From: Rhodobacter sp.
GTDB taxonomy: Bacteria; Pseudomonadota; Alphaproteobacteria; Rhodobacterales; Rhodobacteraceae
Assembly: GCA_020251025.1 (NCBI GenBank)
Contig: JADCDI010000063.1
Span: 1 to 52,068, forward strand
Direction: 5' to 3'
DNA: 52,068 nt
The notes beneath the pieces are model-generated. The model was not told the origin of the DNA, ran no database searches, and saw only the letters and a program-made list of their open reading frames with translations. Of the stretch, positions 43,964-52,068 are shown one piece after another (the stretch's first letter is position 1; each line of letters begins with the position of its first letter). Made by a program: the position numbers and the translations under genes.

Positions 43964-44569
43964 ATGGATCAGGACATGACGCGAAAACCCCGTCACCACG
44001 GTCGCCTGCCCGAGGCGGTGATCGCACTGGCAATCGATGCGGCACGCGCGGGGTCGATCGACCAAATGTCGATACGCGATGTCTCGCGGCGGCTGGGCGT
44101 ATCGCCGGCGGCGGTCTACCGCCACTTCCCCGACCGTGAGGCAATCCTGCGCGCCGTGGCCCAGGCCGGGTTCAACCTTTTGGCCGACCAATTCGAAACC
44201 GCCCTGCCCTACGGCTCCACAGCCCCGGATGCCGCTGCCGCGCTGGAGCGGTACCAGGCGCTGGCGCAGGCCTATGTCAGCTTTGCGCGTGACCACTACG
44301 GGCTGTGGCGGCTGATGTTCGGCCCCTATGGCCGTGACCCGCAGGCACCCAAGCTGGCGCGGCCTTCGACCTATGACTGGCTGGGCAAGGCGCTTGGCGA
44401 ACTCAAGGCATTCGGCGTGATCGGCAGTGCCACAGCCGAGGATCAGTATTTTGTCTGGACGGCCGTGCACGGGTTTTCTGACCTGCAGACCTCACCTGCC
44501 GCAACGCAATCCGCGAACGACGCCTACATCCGCCGCCATGCGATCATGATCTTGCGGGCGCTTGGGTAG
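43964..44569 (+). CDS. TetR/AcrR family transcriptional regulator
   Basis: 201 residues. The N-terminal helix-turn-helix is in MSIRDVSRRLGVSPAAVYRHFPDREAILRAVAQ (about 36-68), followed by a TetR C-terminal ligand domain (LERYQALAQAYVSFARDHYGLWRLMFGPYG) of the WHG-domain type. The ATG at 43964 starts 11 nt beyond the second operator, so it probably also represses itself. Divergent from the hydrolase/NmrA operon. Confidence 0.9.
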   Translation: MDQDMTRKPRHHGRLPEAVIALAIDAARAGSIDQMSIRDVSRRLGVSPAAVYRHFPDREAILRAVAQAGFNLLADQFETALPYGSTAPDAAAALERYQALAQAYVSFARDHYGLWRLMFGPYGRDPQAPKLARPSTYDWLGKALGELKAFGVIGSATAEDQYFVWTAVHGFSDLQTSPAATQSANDAYIRRHAIMILRALG

Positions 44570-45026
44570 GGCGGTCTTCGGGTTCGCGCAAGCAGGCCCG
44601 ACGGCGCGGGTTCCGTTGCGCGTGCCATGATTGCAAGGCGCGGCCTCATACCTGCGGCGCTGGCGCGTGACCCTTCCCGGGCCCGATCCGGTGGTTGAAG
44701 GCTGACGGACGGGGCCTTGAAAGCGGGGGTGCCAGGGCGGTGACCGCAGTCACGCGGAACATGGTATCGTCGGCAAAACGACATTCTGCTGCGGGCAAGA
44801 CGCGGGCCGCGCGGCCGCGGTGCCACCGGCAAAGGTCCCTGCCTTGTCTTCCAATCCGTCAATCCCGTCGGTATCCGCCGCCTTGGCCGTCTCGCCCCCC
44901 ACGCCCCCCCCGTCGGCAGCGCGACGGGCCGGGCAAAAGGCCGGTCACGCCGTGCCACTTCGCGCGCAGGTGCAGGCAGGGCCAAGACCGGGTGCCCCCG
45001 CGACCGGCACGGTGATGACCGCCAGA
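44570..45026. other. 457-nt gap without a recognisable gene
   Basis: Sequence between the tetR gene stop and the end of the leftward ABC operon. Frames in all phases lack family features or good starts. A GCGCGGCCGCG-type GC-rich dyad occurs near 44808-44822, but no T-tailed terminator or promoter is clear. It may be decayed DNA. Confidence 0.45.
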
Positions 45027-46643
45027 TCACGCATGTTCGCCGCGCGCGGCCAGAAGCCTGTTCAGCCAGTCCGGGTCCATCTCGGGCACAGAGGATAGAA
45101 GAAGCCGCGTGTAATCCTGCTTCGGCCTGGCAAAAAGTGCGCCCTTTGGCCCGTGTTCAACCACGGTGCCCTGTTGCATCACCACGACCTCGTCCGCGAT
45201 GGATTTCACCGTGGCAAGGTCGTGCGTGATGAACATATAGGCCAGGTTCAATTCGCCCTGCAGCCGGTCGAGCAGTTTCAGGATGTCTTCCTGCACGATC
45301 TGGTCCAAAGCACTCGTCACCTCGTCGCAGATGATCAACTGCGGCTCGGCGGCCAGGGCGCGGGCGATGCCGATGCGCTGCTTCTGCCCGCCTGACAGTT
45401 CGGAAGGCAGGCGGTCGATGTAGGTGTCCGGCTCCAGCTCGATCAGCGCCAGAAGGTCGCGGATGCGCGTCTCCAGCGCGCGTCCCTTCAACCCCAGATA
45501 CATCTCGGCCGGCCGCCCGATCAACTCGCGCAGGCGCAGCTTGGGGTTCAGCGCGGTGTCGGCCATCTGGTAGATCATCTGGCACTGGCGCAACTCGTCG
45601 CGCGAGCGCGCCCTGAAACCGGGGGGAAGCGTCTTTCCGCCCATCAGCACCTGGCCCTTTCGTGGCGGCAGAAGTCCCGCAATCACCCGCGCCGCCGTCG
45701 ACTTGCCCGATCCGCTTTCGCCCACCACGGCCACGGTGCGGCGGGCGTGAATGTCAAAGCTGACATTCTTCAGCACATCGACCGCGCCGTAGCCCGCCGT
45801 CACATTGCGCACCGAGACAACCGGCGTTCCGGTGCCGGGCGGCTGTTCGGCGCGGGCAAAGCTGCGCACGGCCCAAAGGCTGCGCGTATACGCCTGTCGC
45901 GGGGCGGCAAGCATGCTGCGGGTATCGGCCTCTTCCACCTCGTCCCCGCGCAAGAGCACCTTGATGCGGTCGGCCATCTGGGCCACCACGGCCAGGTCAT
46001 GGGTGATGTAGATCGCCGCCGTGCCGGACTGCCGCACGATGTCGCGGATCGCGGCCAGCACCTCGATCTGCGTCGTCACGTCCAGCGCCGTCGTCGGTTC
46101 GTCGAAGATGATCAGGTCGGGGCGGCAGGCCATCGCCATCGCCGTCATCGCGCGCTGCAACTGCCCGCCTGACACCTGATGCGGATAGCGAAACCCGATG
46201 TCTTCGGGGTTGGGCAGACGCATGCGGCGATACAGATCCACCGCATCCCCTTCGGCCTTTTCGCGCGACATGACACCGTGGACGACCGGGGCTTCGCAAT
46301 ACTGGTCGATCAGCCTGTGGGCGGGGTTGAAGCTGGCCGCAGCCGATTGCGCGACATAGGCGATGCGCTTGCCCCGCAAGCCGCGCCGGATCGCCTCGGG
46401 GGCCGTGCGCAGATCGATCCCGTCGAAGTTGATGGTCCCGCCCGAGATACGGCAGCCGTCGCGGGCAAACCCCATCGCCGCCAGACCCAGCGTTGACTTG
46501 CCCGCGCCGGATTCGCCGATCAGGCCCAGAACCTCGCCCCGGTGCAGGGTCAGGTCCACGCCCTTGACAATCGGATGCCAGGCATCGCCCGACCGGCCGT
46601 CGATCCGCAGGCCCCTGATGGACAGCAGGATGTCTCTGCCCAT
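45027..46643 (-). CDS. Fused dipeptide-type ABC transporter ATPase (DppD-DppF)
   Basis: 538 residues holding two complete nucleotide-binding domains. Domain 1: Walker A GESGAGKST, signature VSGGQLQRAM, Walker B LIIFDEP. Domain 2: Walker A GESGSGKST, signature LSGGQKQRIG, Walker B LIICDE. It powers import of a peptide or other nutrient captured by the binding protein at 48.6-50.2 kb. Starts 4 nt after the permease stop; last gene of the operon. Confidence 0.94.
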   Translation of the reverse strand: MGRDILLSIRGLRIDGRSGDAWHPIVKGVDLTLHRGEVLGLIGESGAGKSTLGLAAMGFARDGCRISGGTINFDGIDLRTAPEAIRRGLRGKRIAYVAQSAAASFNPAHRLIDQYCEAPVVHGVMSREKAEGDAVDLYRRMRLPNPEDIGFRYPHQVSGGQLQRAMTAMAMACRPDLIIFDEPTTALDVTTQIEVLAAIRDIVRQSGTAAIYITHDLAVVAQMADRIKVLLRGDEVEEADTRSMLAAPRQAYTRSLWAVRSFARAEQPPGTGTPVVSVRNVTAGYGAVDVLKNVSFDIHARRTVAVVGESGSGKSTAARVIAGLLPPRKGQVLMGGKTLPPGFRARSRDELRQCQMIYQMADTALNPKLRLRELIGRPAEMYLGLKGRALETRIRDLLALIELEPDTYIDRLPSELSGGQKQRIGIARALAAEPQLIICDEVTSALDQIVQEDILKLLDRLQGELNLAYMFITHDLATVKSIADEVVVMQQGTVVEHGPKGALFARPKQDYTRLLLSSVPEMDPDWLNRLLAARGEHA

Positions 46644-46647
46644 ATGC

Positions 46648-47562
46648 CTACTCCTTCAGCCCGCTGGCGCGCTGCAACTGCCAGTCGACAACAAAGTTCA
46701 CCGCGACGGTCAAAAGCGCTATGGCCCCGGCGGGCAGAAGCGGCGTGATATCGCCAAAGGTGATCAGCGTCGCATTCTCGCGCACCATGGACCCCCAGTC
46801 AGCCGTGGGCGGCTTGATCCCAAGACCAAGGAATGACAGGGCCGAGATCGACAGGAAAACAAAGCAGAACCGAAGCCCGAATTCGGCCGCCAGCGGTGCC
46901 ATGGCATTGGGCAGGATCTCGCGCCGGATCAGGTGCCAGTTCCCCTCGCCGCGCAGGCGGGCGGCTTCGATGTAGTCCATCACCACAATGCCCTGGGCCA
47001 CCGACCGTGCCAGGCGGTAGACGCGCGTGGCATCGACAGCGGCGATGACCAGGATCAGCGTCAGAACCGACGTGCCGAAGATCGTCAGCAGCAAAAGCGA
47101 AAAGATCAGCGCCGGAATGGCCATCAGCGCATCGACAAGGCGCGACAGCCCCTGGTCCATCCAGCCGCCCGCCAGTGCCGCCCAGATGCCAAGGACCGCG
47201 CCCGCAACAAAAGCCAGCGCGGTGGTGGCAAAGGCGATGCCGACCGTGTTGCGCGCGCCATAGATCAGCCGGGTCAGCATGTCCCGGCCCAGCTTGTCGG
47301 TGCCCAGATAATGCGGTGCGGCCCAGGGCAGGTACTGGTCGCCCAGCACCTCGCCCTCGCCGAACGGGGCGATGACAGGGGCAAGAACGGCCACGACGAC
47401 ATAGGCAAGGATCACCGCCAGACCGAAAGAGGCGGTCAGCGGCATGTCGCGGAACATCGGCCTGTGACGGGCCGGGGCAGCCGCCCGCAACGCCGCGCGG
47501 GCCGCAAGACCGATGACGAAGGACAGGCCCAGCCCGACGATGACGGACACAAGAACGGTCAT
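46648..47562 (-). CDS. ABC transporter permease, DppC/OppC type
   Basis: 304 residues with about six transmembrane segments. The N-terminal OppC_N region precedes LGTDKLGRDMLTRLIYGAR, a DppC hallmark. The EAA loop that contacts the ATPase is YIEAARLRGEGNWHLIRREILPNAMAP. Four nucleotides separate it from each neighbour in the operon. Confidence 0.94.
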   Translation of the reverse strand: MTVLVSVIVGLGLSFVIGLAARAALRAAAPARHRPMFRDMPLTASFGLAVILAYVVVAVLAPVIAPFGEGEVLGDQYLPWAAPHYLGTDKLGRDMLTRLIYGARNTVGIAFATTALAFVAGAVLGIWAALAGGWMDQGLSRLVDALMAIPALIFSLLLLTIFGTSVLTLILVIAAVDATRVYRLARSVAQGIVVMDYIEAARLRGEGNWHLIRREILPNAMAPLAAEFGLRFCFVFLSISALSFLGLGIKPPTADWGSMVRENATLITFGDITPLLPAGAIALLTVAVNFVVDWQLQRASGLKE

Positions 47563-47566
47563 GGCC

Positions 47567-48520
47567 CTAGGTCCGGTGCATCAGGCGCGGGTTTGTGACT
47601 GTCGACAGCACATCCGCCAGAAGGTTGAGAAGGACATAAGCCGAAGCAAAGATCAGTGCAATGGCCTGCACAACGGGAATGTCGCGGTTGGTCACCGCGT
47701 CGATCATCAGCTGGCCAAGGCCGGGATAGACAAAGACCACCTCGACCACCACGACGCCAGTGATCAGATAGGCAAGATTGAGCGCCACCACATTGATGAT
47801 CGGGGCCAGCGCATTGGGCACCGCATGGCGCAGCACGACGCGCATCGGTGACATGCCCTTGAGCCGCGCCATCTCGATATAGGGGCTGGCCATCAGGTTG
47901 ATGATCGCGGCCCGCGTCATCCGCATCATATGCGCGGTCACGACAAGGGTCAGCGTCAGGGCGGGCAGAAAGGCCGAATACAGCAGATCGCCCGTTGTCG
48001 TCGCGCCGGTGATGCGCACCATCGACGGAAAAAGGCCGGTCTGTGCCAGCCACAGGATCAGGATGTAGGCCACGAAGAACTCGGGAAAGGAAATCACCGT
48101 CAGCGCCAGCGCATTCGATGCGCGGTCGAAGACGGAATTGCGCCACAGGGCGGCCAGCACCCCCAGCAGCAGCGAAAGCGGAACCGACAGGGCCGCGGCA
48201 TACAAGGCAAGGAACAAGGTGTTGCCCAGCCGCGCGCCGACCAGTTCCGAAATCGGCCTTTGCGTTGCCATCGACACGCCGAAATCGCCCTGCAGAACGC
48301 CCGTCAGCCAGTTCCAGTAGCGCACAGGGGCAGGTTCGTTCAGCCCCAATTGCTCGCGCAGGGCCGCAAGCGTTTCCTCGGTCGCCGACTGGCCCAGCAA
48401 TTCACGGGCAAGATCGCCCGGCAAAAGCTCGGTCGCGCCGAAGATGACCAAGGAAATGATGAAAAGCGTCAGCACGCCAAGAAGCAGCCGCTGCCCGATC
48501 ATCCGCCAGATTCCGGTCAT
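47567..48520 (-). CDS. ABC transporter permease, DppB/OppB type
   Basis: 317 residues with about six transmembrane segments. N-terminus RLLLGVLTLFIISLVIFGATELLPGD is typical of DppB. The EAA loop is YIEMARLKGMSPMRVVLRHAVPNALAPI. It pairs with the DppC-type permease to form the membrane channel. Confidence 0.94.
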   Translation of the reverse strand: MTGIWRMIGQRLLLGVLTLFIISLVIFGATELLPGDLARELLGQSATEETLAALREQLGLNEPAPVRYWNWLTGVLQGDFGVSMATQRPISELVGARLGNTLFLALYAAALSVPLSLLLGVLAALWRNSVFDRASNALALTVISFPEFFVAYILILWLAQTGLFPSMVRITGATTTGDLLYSAFLPALTLTLVVTAHMMRMTRAAIINLMASPYIEMARLKGMSPMRVVLRHAVPNALAPIINVVALNLAYLITGVVVVEVVFVYPGLGQLMIDAVTNRDIPVVQAIALIFASAYVLLNLLADVLSTVTNPRLMHRT

Positions 48521-48577
48521 CTTCCCCCCGTCGCCGTCCTGTTTGCCCGGCAGTCTTTGCGCTGCCTTGGCGGAACG

Positions 48578-48605
48578 GCCCCGGCAGGCAGTACCAGCCG
48601 GGACC
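48578..48605 (-). terminator. Hairpin between binding-protein and permease genes
   Basis: On the minus strand GGTCCCGGCTGG-TACTG-CCTGCCGGGGCC forms about 12 bp with two mismatches, in the 105-nt gap after the binding-protein stop. No T-run. Its position fits partial termination or mRNA protection that keeps the binding protein in excess over the permease. Confidence 0.55.
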
Positions 48606-48625
48606 AGGTTTTCATAGGGGCAGGA

Positions 48626-50188
48626 TCAGGCGAACCACCAGCGTTCCACGCAGCGGAAGCCGTCAAGGTTCCAGTTGTTCGAAACCTTTTCGGGCGTGGC
48701 CACGGTGTTGGCCAGCGCCATCACATAGTTGTTGTACATCGGGATGATGGTCGCGCCGTCAAAGGACACAAGGCGCTGCATTTCCTGATACATCTCGCGG
48801 CGCTTGGCATCGTCCAGTTCCGACCGCGCGGCGACCAGAAGCTTGTCGAAAGCCTCGTTCGACCAGAAGCTTTCGTTCCAGGCGGCGCCTGACTGATAGG
48901 CGGTGGTGAACATCTGGTCTTCCACGGGCCGACCGCCCCAGTAGCTGGCGCAGAAGGGCTTTTTCATCCAGACATTGTCCCAGTAACCGTCATCCGGCAC
49001 CCGGTCCACCGTGATGGTGATGTTTGCCGCAGCGGCCTTTTCGCTCATCAGGACGGCGGCATCGACCGCGCCCGAAAAGGCGGCATTGGCGGCCGAAAGC
49101 GCAACCTCCAGCTTGTCCATGCCGGCCTCTTTGAGGTGGAACTTCGCCTTGTCGGGATCGTAGGCCTTGGCTTCCATCCCGGCAAAGAAATAGCGGTTTG
49201 CCGGGCCGATCGGGTTGTCATTGGCAACCGAGCCGTGGCCCGCCAGGATCTTGTCCACCAGTTCCTGCCGGTCAAAGGCGTATTTCAGCGCCAGACGCAC
49301 GTTGTTGTCCGTGAAGGGTGCGGCGCGTGCGTCCATCGGGAAGCAGTAATGCGCATTGCCCGAGATCGACAGGATCTTGGCCACGCCCCGGCTTTCCAAA
49401 AGGCTGATCGAGGCCGGGTCAACCTGATCGATGGTGTCCACTTCCGATGTCATCAGGGCGTTCAGACGCGCCGCCGGATCAAGGATGGTCAGCAGCACGA
49501 TCTGGTCAAAGTGGGCGCGGCCCGCCTTCCAGTAGTTCGGGTTGCGGTTCAGCGTGGCCTGCACGCCCGGCTCATAGCTTTCCACGACATAGCCGCCGCA
49601 GCCATCGGTAGAGGTCGGGTCGATCTTGCCATCGGTGCCGGGCATGACCGGCAGATGATAGTCCGACATGAGGTAGGGGAAGTCGGCGTTGGGGGCGTTC
49701 AGCGTAACGACCACGTTCTGGCCGTCGACCTTGATGTCCGTGACGGGGTCGAAATAGGGCTTGACCGCCGAGGTCGAGGCCTCGCCACGGTGATGGTTGA
49801 GCGAGGCGACCACGTCGTCCGGTGTCAGAGTTTTGCCGGAATGGAAGGTCACTCCCTGGCGGATCCGGAAGACCCAGGTTGCACCATCGGCCGAGTCCCA
49901 GCTTTCGGCGATTTCCGGCACAAGGTTGCCGTCGGCCGCGATCTCGATCAGGTAGTTGTGACGCGCGGCGGCAAAGGTCTGGACAAAAAGCTGGTCCCAA
50001 AGACCCGGATCATAGCCATCGGTCGTCGAACCGTGGCCGATACCGACGCGGAACACGCCCCCCTTCTTCGGCTCCGCCTGTGCCGGTGCCATGTGCGCGG
50101 GAAGGATCAACCCCGCAGCGGTTATCGCCATCGTGCCCTTCAGCAGGCTCCGGCGGGTCATTCCGCGCGGAAATGTCGGGTTGGTCAT
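48626..50188 (-). CDS. ABC transporter solute-binding protein, family 5
   Basis: A 520-residue periplasmic binding protein. The N-terminus MTRRSLLKGTMAITAAGLILP is Tat-like, with cleavage likely after APAQA (about residue 38). Domain motifs: GGVFRVGIGHG, PEIAESWDSADGATWVFRIRQGVTFHSGK and FTDNNVRLALKYAFDRQELV. Its start overlaps the enolase-superfamily gene stop by 4 nt, so transport and metabolism of the ligand are coupled. Confidence 0.93.
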   Translation of the reverse strand: MTNPTFPRGMTRRSLLKGTMAITAAGLILPAHMAPAQAEPKKGGVFRVGIGHGSTTDGYDPGLWDQLFVQTFAAARHNYLIEIAADGNLVPEIAESWDSADGATWVFRIRQGVTFHSGKTLTPDDVVASLNHHRGEASTSAVKPYFDPVTDIKVDGQNVVVTLNAPNADFPYLMSDYHLPVMPGTDGKIDPTSTDGCGGYVVESYEPGVQATLNRNPNYWKAGRAHFDQIVLLTILDPAARLNALMTSEVDTIDQVDPASISLLESRGVAKILSISGNAHYCFPMDARAAPFTDNNVRLALKYAFDRQELVDKILAGHGSVANDNPIGPANRYFFAGMEAKAYDPDKAKFHLKEAGMDKLEVALSAANAAFSGAVDAAVLMSEKAAAANITITVDRVPDDGYWDNVWMKKPFCASYWGGRPVEDQMFTTAYQSGAAWNESFWSNEAFDKLLVAARSELDDAKRREMYQEMQRLVSFDGATIIPMYNNYVMALANTVATPEKVSNNWNLDGFRCVERWWFA

Positions 50189-51342
50189 GGTTTTCCTCCC
50201 TTGTGATAAAGTGCGCCATAGGCGCTTGGACTGAAGCGTTCGACTGCGGCTTCGGTGTGGACGGACCGGTCAAGCCAGGCCGGGCTGATCTCCACCCCCC
50301 AGCCGGGCAGGTCCGACACGGTAACGTGGCCCTCTACAACTGCATAGGGTGTCCCAAGAAACAGATCACGCTGCCATGGGTAGTAATCGTCGCCCTCGAT
50401 CGACAGTTCAAGATACTTGCCCGCGTTCGGAATCGCGGTCAGCAGATGCATCGTGCACATCGTGACGAGGGACAGGTTCGCGGCATGCGGCGTGCAGGGC
50501 AAGCCTGCCGCCTGTGCCATGCGCGCCACCTCCAGCGTGCGCGACAGCCCGCCCATATACATGACATCGGGCTGCACCACGTCGACCGCGCGCATGTCGG
50601 TCATGCGCTTCCAGGTCGCCATGTCCCAGTCCTGTTCGCCGCCCGTCACATCGATTTCAAGCGCCAGGGTCACCTCGCGCGTGGCATCAAGATCCCAGTA
50701 GGGAACCGGCTCTTCGTAATGGCCGACGCCGTTGTCTTCCAGCATCCGGCCCACCGTGATGGCGCGGGCAACCGAAAAACCGGAATTGGCATCGACAAGC
50801 TTGTCGATGCCGTCCCCAAGGGCACGCGAGACAACCGGGATGATCTCTTCGGTCCGGCCGGGCCATTCGTCGGCGTCCTCGCCGCATTCGGCGCCGATCC
50901 GCCATTTGGCCGCCGTGAAGCCCTGTTCGGCGCAAAGGCGGACCAGCCGTTCGGCCTCGTCCCGGGCCGAAATGTCGCGCTTCATCGAACTGGCATAGGC
51001 CCGCACAGGCCCCGGTGCCCCGCCGATCAGGCTGGCAACCGGCTTGCCCGCGCGCCGCCCCGCCATATCCCACAGTGCGGTATCCAGCCCTGCAAGCGCC
51101 CGGGCGCGGTAACTGCCGGGAAACTTGTGCTCCCGGCGTTCGATCAGGCGGACAAGCCCGCCGATGTCCGACGCATCCGCCCCAAGGGCCCAGGGCACGA
51201 TCTGGCGATGAAACACCTGTGCGGTGATGTCGGCGTTGTAGGTTGATGTCTGGCCCCAGCCAAAAGCCCCGTCTTCTGCCGTCGCGCGGACGAAACAGAC
51301 AAACTCGTTGTGAAAGGTTTCCAGGCGAACGATACGGCTCAT
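50185..51342 (-). CDS. Mandelate racemase/muconate lactonizing enzyme family protein
   Basis: A 385-residue enolase-superfamily enzyme. Metal ligands: Asp in KLVDANSGFS, Glu in GHYEEPVPYW and Glu in DVTGGEQDW. The MR-type His-Asp base is seen (VVQPDVMYMGG and CTPHAANLSL). On the other face KWRIG gives a KxR pair in place of the usual KxK. Likely reactions are dehydration or epimerisation of a sugar acid or related carboxylate. The ATG at 51342 is preceded by GAGGGG. First gene of the ABC operon, which suggests its substrate is the imported ligand or is derived from it. Confidence 0.9.
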   Translation of the reverse strand: MSRIVRLETFHNEFVCFVRATAEDGAFGWGQTSTYNADITAQVFHRQIVPWALGADASDIGGLVRLIERREHKFPGSYRARALAGLDTALWDMAGRRAGKPVASLIGGAPGPVRAYASSMKRDISARDEAERLVRLCAEQGFTAAKWRIGAECGEDADEWPGRTEEIIPVVSRALGDGIDKLVDANSGFSVARAITVGRMLEDNGVGHYEEPVPYWDLDATREVTLALEIDVTGGEQDWDMATWKRMTDMRAVDVVQPDVMYMGGLSRTLEVARMAQAAGLPCTPHAANLSLVTMCTMHLLTAIPNAGKYLELSIEGDDYYPWQRDLFLGTPYAVVEGHVTVSDLPGWGVEISPAWLDRSVHTEAAVERFSPSAYGALYHKGGKP

Positions 51343-51477
51343 CACACCCCTCATGCGTGCACAGATCTGTCTGTCATCCTGATGCACCATCCCTTGGTTG
51401 CCCGCGAAGGGCAAGCAACCAAAAACGGGCCTTTGGGCGAATGACGGTCATCCGTGCCGCATGCCGGCGTCAAGAGG
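51343..51477. promoter_or_regulatory. Upstream region of the enolase-ABC operon
   Basis: 135 nt between the operon start and the repeat array; must hold the operon promoter. No confident -35/-10 pair or operator is seen; ACAGATCTGT (51361-51370) is a perfect 10-bp palindrome that might be a regulator site. Confidence 0.35.
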
Positions 51478-52068
51478 GTGCTGAAAAGTGCCAGGCACAG
51501 GGGCTGCCAGAGCACAATGCGGGAAACTCTTCCACCCCGCGCGCCTTGCCTGTCCTGCCACAGCGCCGCGCCGGGATCAGGACCAGCCGGGGGCCAAAGC
51601 CCCCGGCCAGCGCCCGCCCCGCCCATGGCGGGCGCTTCGCACCCGCCGGGTCGGGCGCTGGCCTATGTCTCTCCCGGACCTGCCGGTCTACAGGGCACCG
51701 TCCCACGCGGGCGGGGAAACGCGATGCGTTTCCTGTTCCCGCCCGAACAGGCGAAGGGACCTTCATCGCCCCAATGGCAGGGACCATCGCCCGTGCCACA
51801 GCGCCGCGCCGGGATCAGGACCGGCCGGGGGCCCAAAGCCCCCGGCCAGCGCCCACCCCGCCCACGGCGGGCGCTGGCCTTTCGTTGATGCGGGTGGAGA
51901 CGGTTCTGGTGGCACCGTCCCGCGCGGGCGGGGGAAACTCGATGCGTTTCCTGATCCCGCCCGAACAGGCTACGGCACCTTCACCGCTTGACTGGCAGGG
52001 GCCGTCGCCCCTGCCACAGTGCCGCGCCGGGATCAGGACGGGCCGGGGGCCCAAAGCCCCCGGCCAGC
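51478..52068 (-). repeat. Tandem array of ~220-240-bp composite palindromic repeat (right array)
   Basis: CAGYGCCGCGCCGGGATCAGGAC occurs at 51561, 51799 and 52017 (periods 238 and 218), the last copy cut by the window end. Units carry the same hairpins as the left array, in reverse orientation. The inner tail (51478-51560) matches the left tail: its reverse complement has CAAGGCGCGCGGGG and GGCACTTTTCAGCACCCT. Open frames here are GC-rich artefacts. Confidence 0.85.

Noticed and set aside
44695-45098. Small proteins in the gap between tetR and the ABC operon
   Set aside because: Frames are Pro/Arg-rich shadows of GC-rich DNA, some antisense to the ATPase gene, with no family features.
1-52068. 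CRISPR array
   Set aside because: The repeated sequences are long palindromic units of ~220-240 bp without short regular repeats and unique spacers; no cas genes are present.

Overview
The window is GC-rich and very densely coded, with short gaps and many ATGA or TGATG stop/start overlaps. The gene set and the flagellar order (flgE-flgK-flgL-flgI) with a CtrA-type box point to an alphaproteobacterium, most likely a Rhodobacterales/Paracoccaceae member related to Rhodobacter or Gemmobacter. This is inferred from protein character and gene order only; no rRNA is present to confirm it.

Layout. 1-510: tandem GC-rich palindromic repeats. 0.6-8.7 kb: cytoplasmic hybrid sensor kinase, yaaA, recQ, a YggT protein, an UMF1-type MFS transporter and mepA. 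9.0-12.5 kb: queuosine-precursor transporter; a short leader unit with a near-complete copy of the anti-anti-Shine-Dalgarno sequence, an 18-codon ORF and a strong terminator; then arfB (ribosome rescue) overlapping a class III aminotransferase/phospho-lyase and an APH-fold kinase. 12.6-16.2 kb: NAD salvage (pncA-pncB), trhO and a cupin. 16.5-22.3 kb: flagellar operon flgE-flgK-flgL-flgI and motB, read leftward. 22.5-25.0 kb: tRNA-Lys(UUU), dapF and mtaB. 25.0-25.8 kb: an IS21 istA remnant interrupted by a hairpin with near-perfect 23-nt arms.

25.8-41 kb is accessory metabolism. It holds RidA, a GATase1 protein, an EamA transporter, a quinone reductase, a creatininase-family hydrolase, a frameshifted CodA-like amidohydrolase, an FAD-linked oxidase, a Tat-exported family 5 solute-binding protein without its own permease, a second CodA-like amidohydrolase, an MmgE/PrpD protein and, convergent to these, an MttB-family methyltransferase overlapping a dimethylglycine-dehydrogenase-like FAD/GcvT enzyme with a divergent LysR regulator. 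Together these look like uptake and breakdown of a cyclic or N-methylated nitrogen compound; the substrate cannot be read from the sequence.

42-44.6 kb: an NmrA-type protein and an alpha/beta hydrolase controlled by a divergent TetR regulator with two visible operators. 45-51.3 kb: a complete leftward operon of an enolase-superfamily enzyme and a dipeptide-type ABC importer. 51.5-52.07 kb: the same palindromic repeat array as at the left end, inverted. The two arrays bracket the window as inverted repeats about 51 kb apart. The most novel items are the arfB leader, the inverted repeat arrays with a degenerate internal relative near 37 kb, and the uncharacterised nitrogen-compound cluster.
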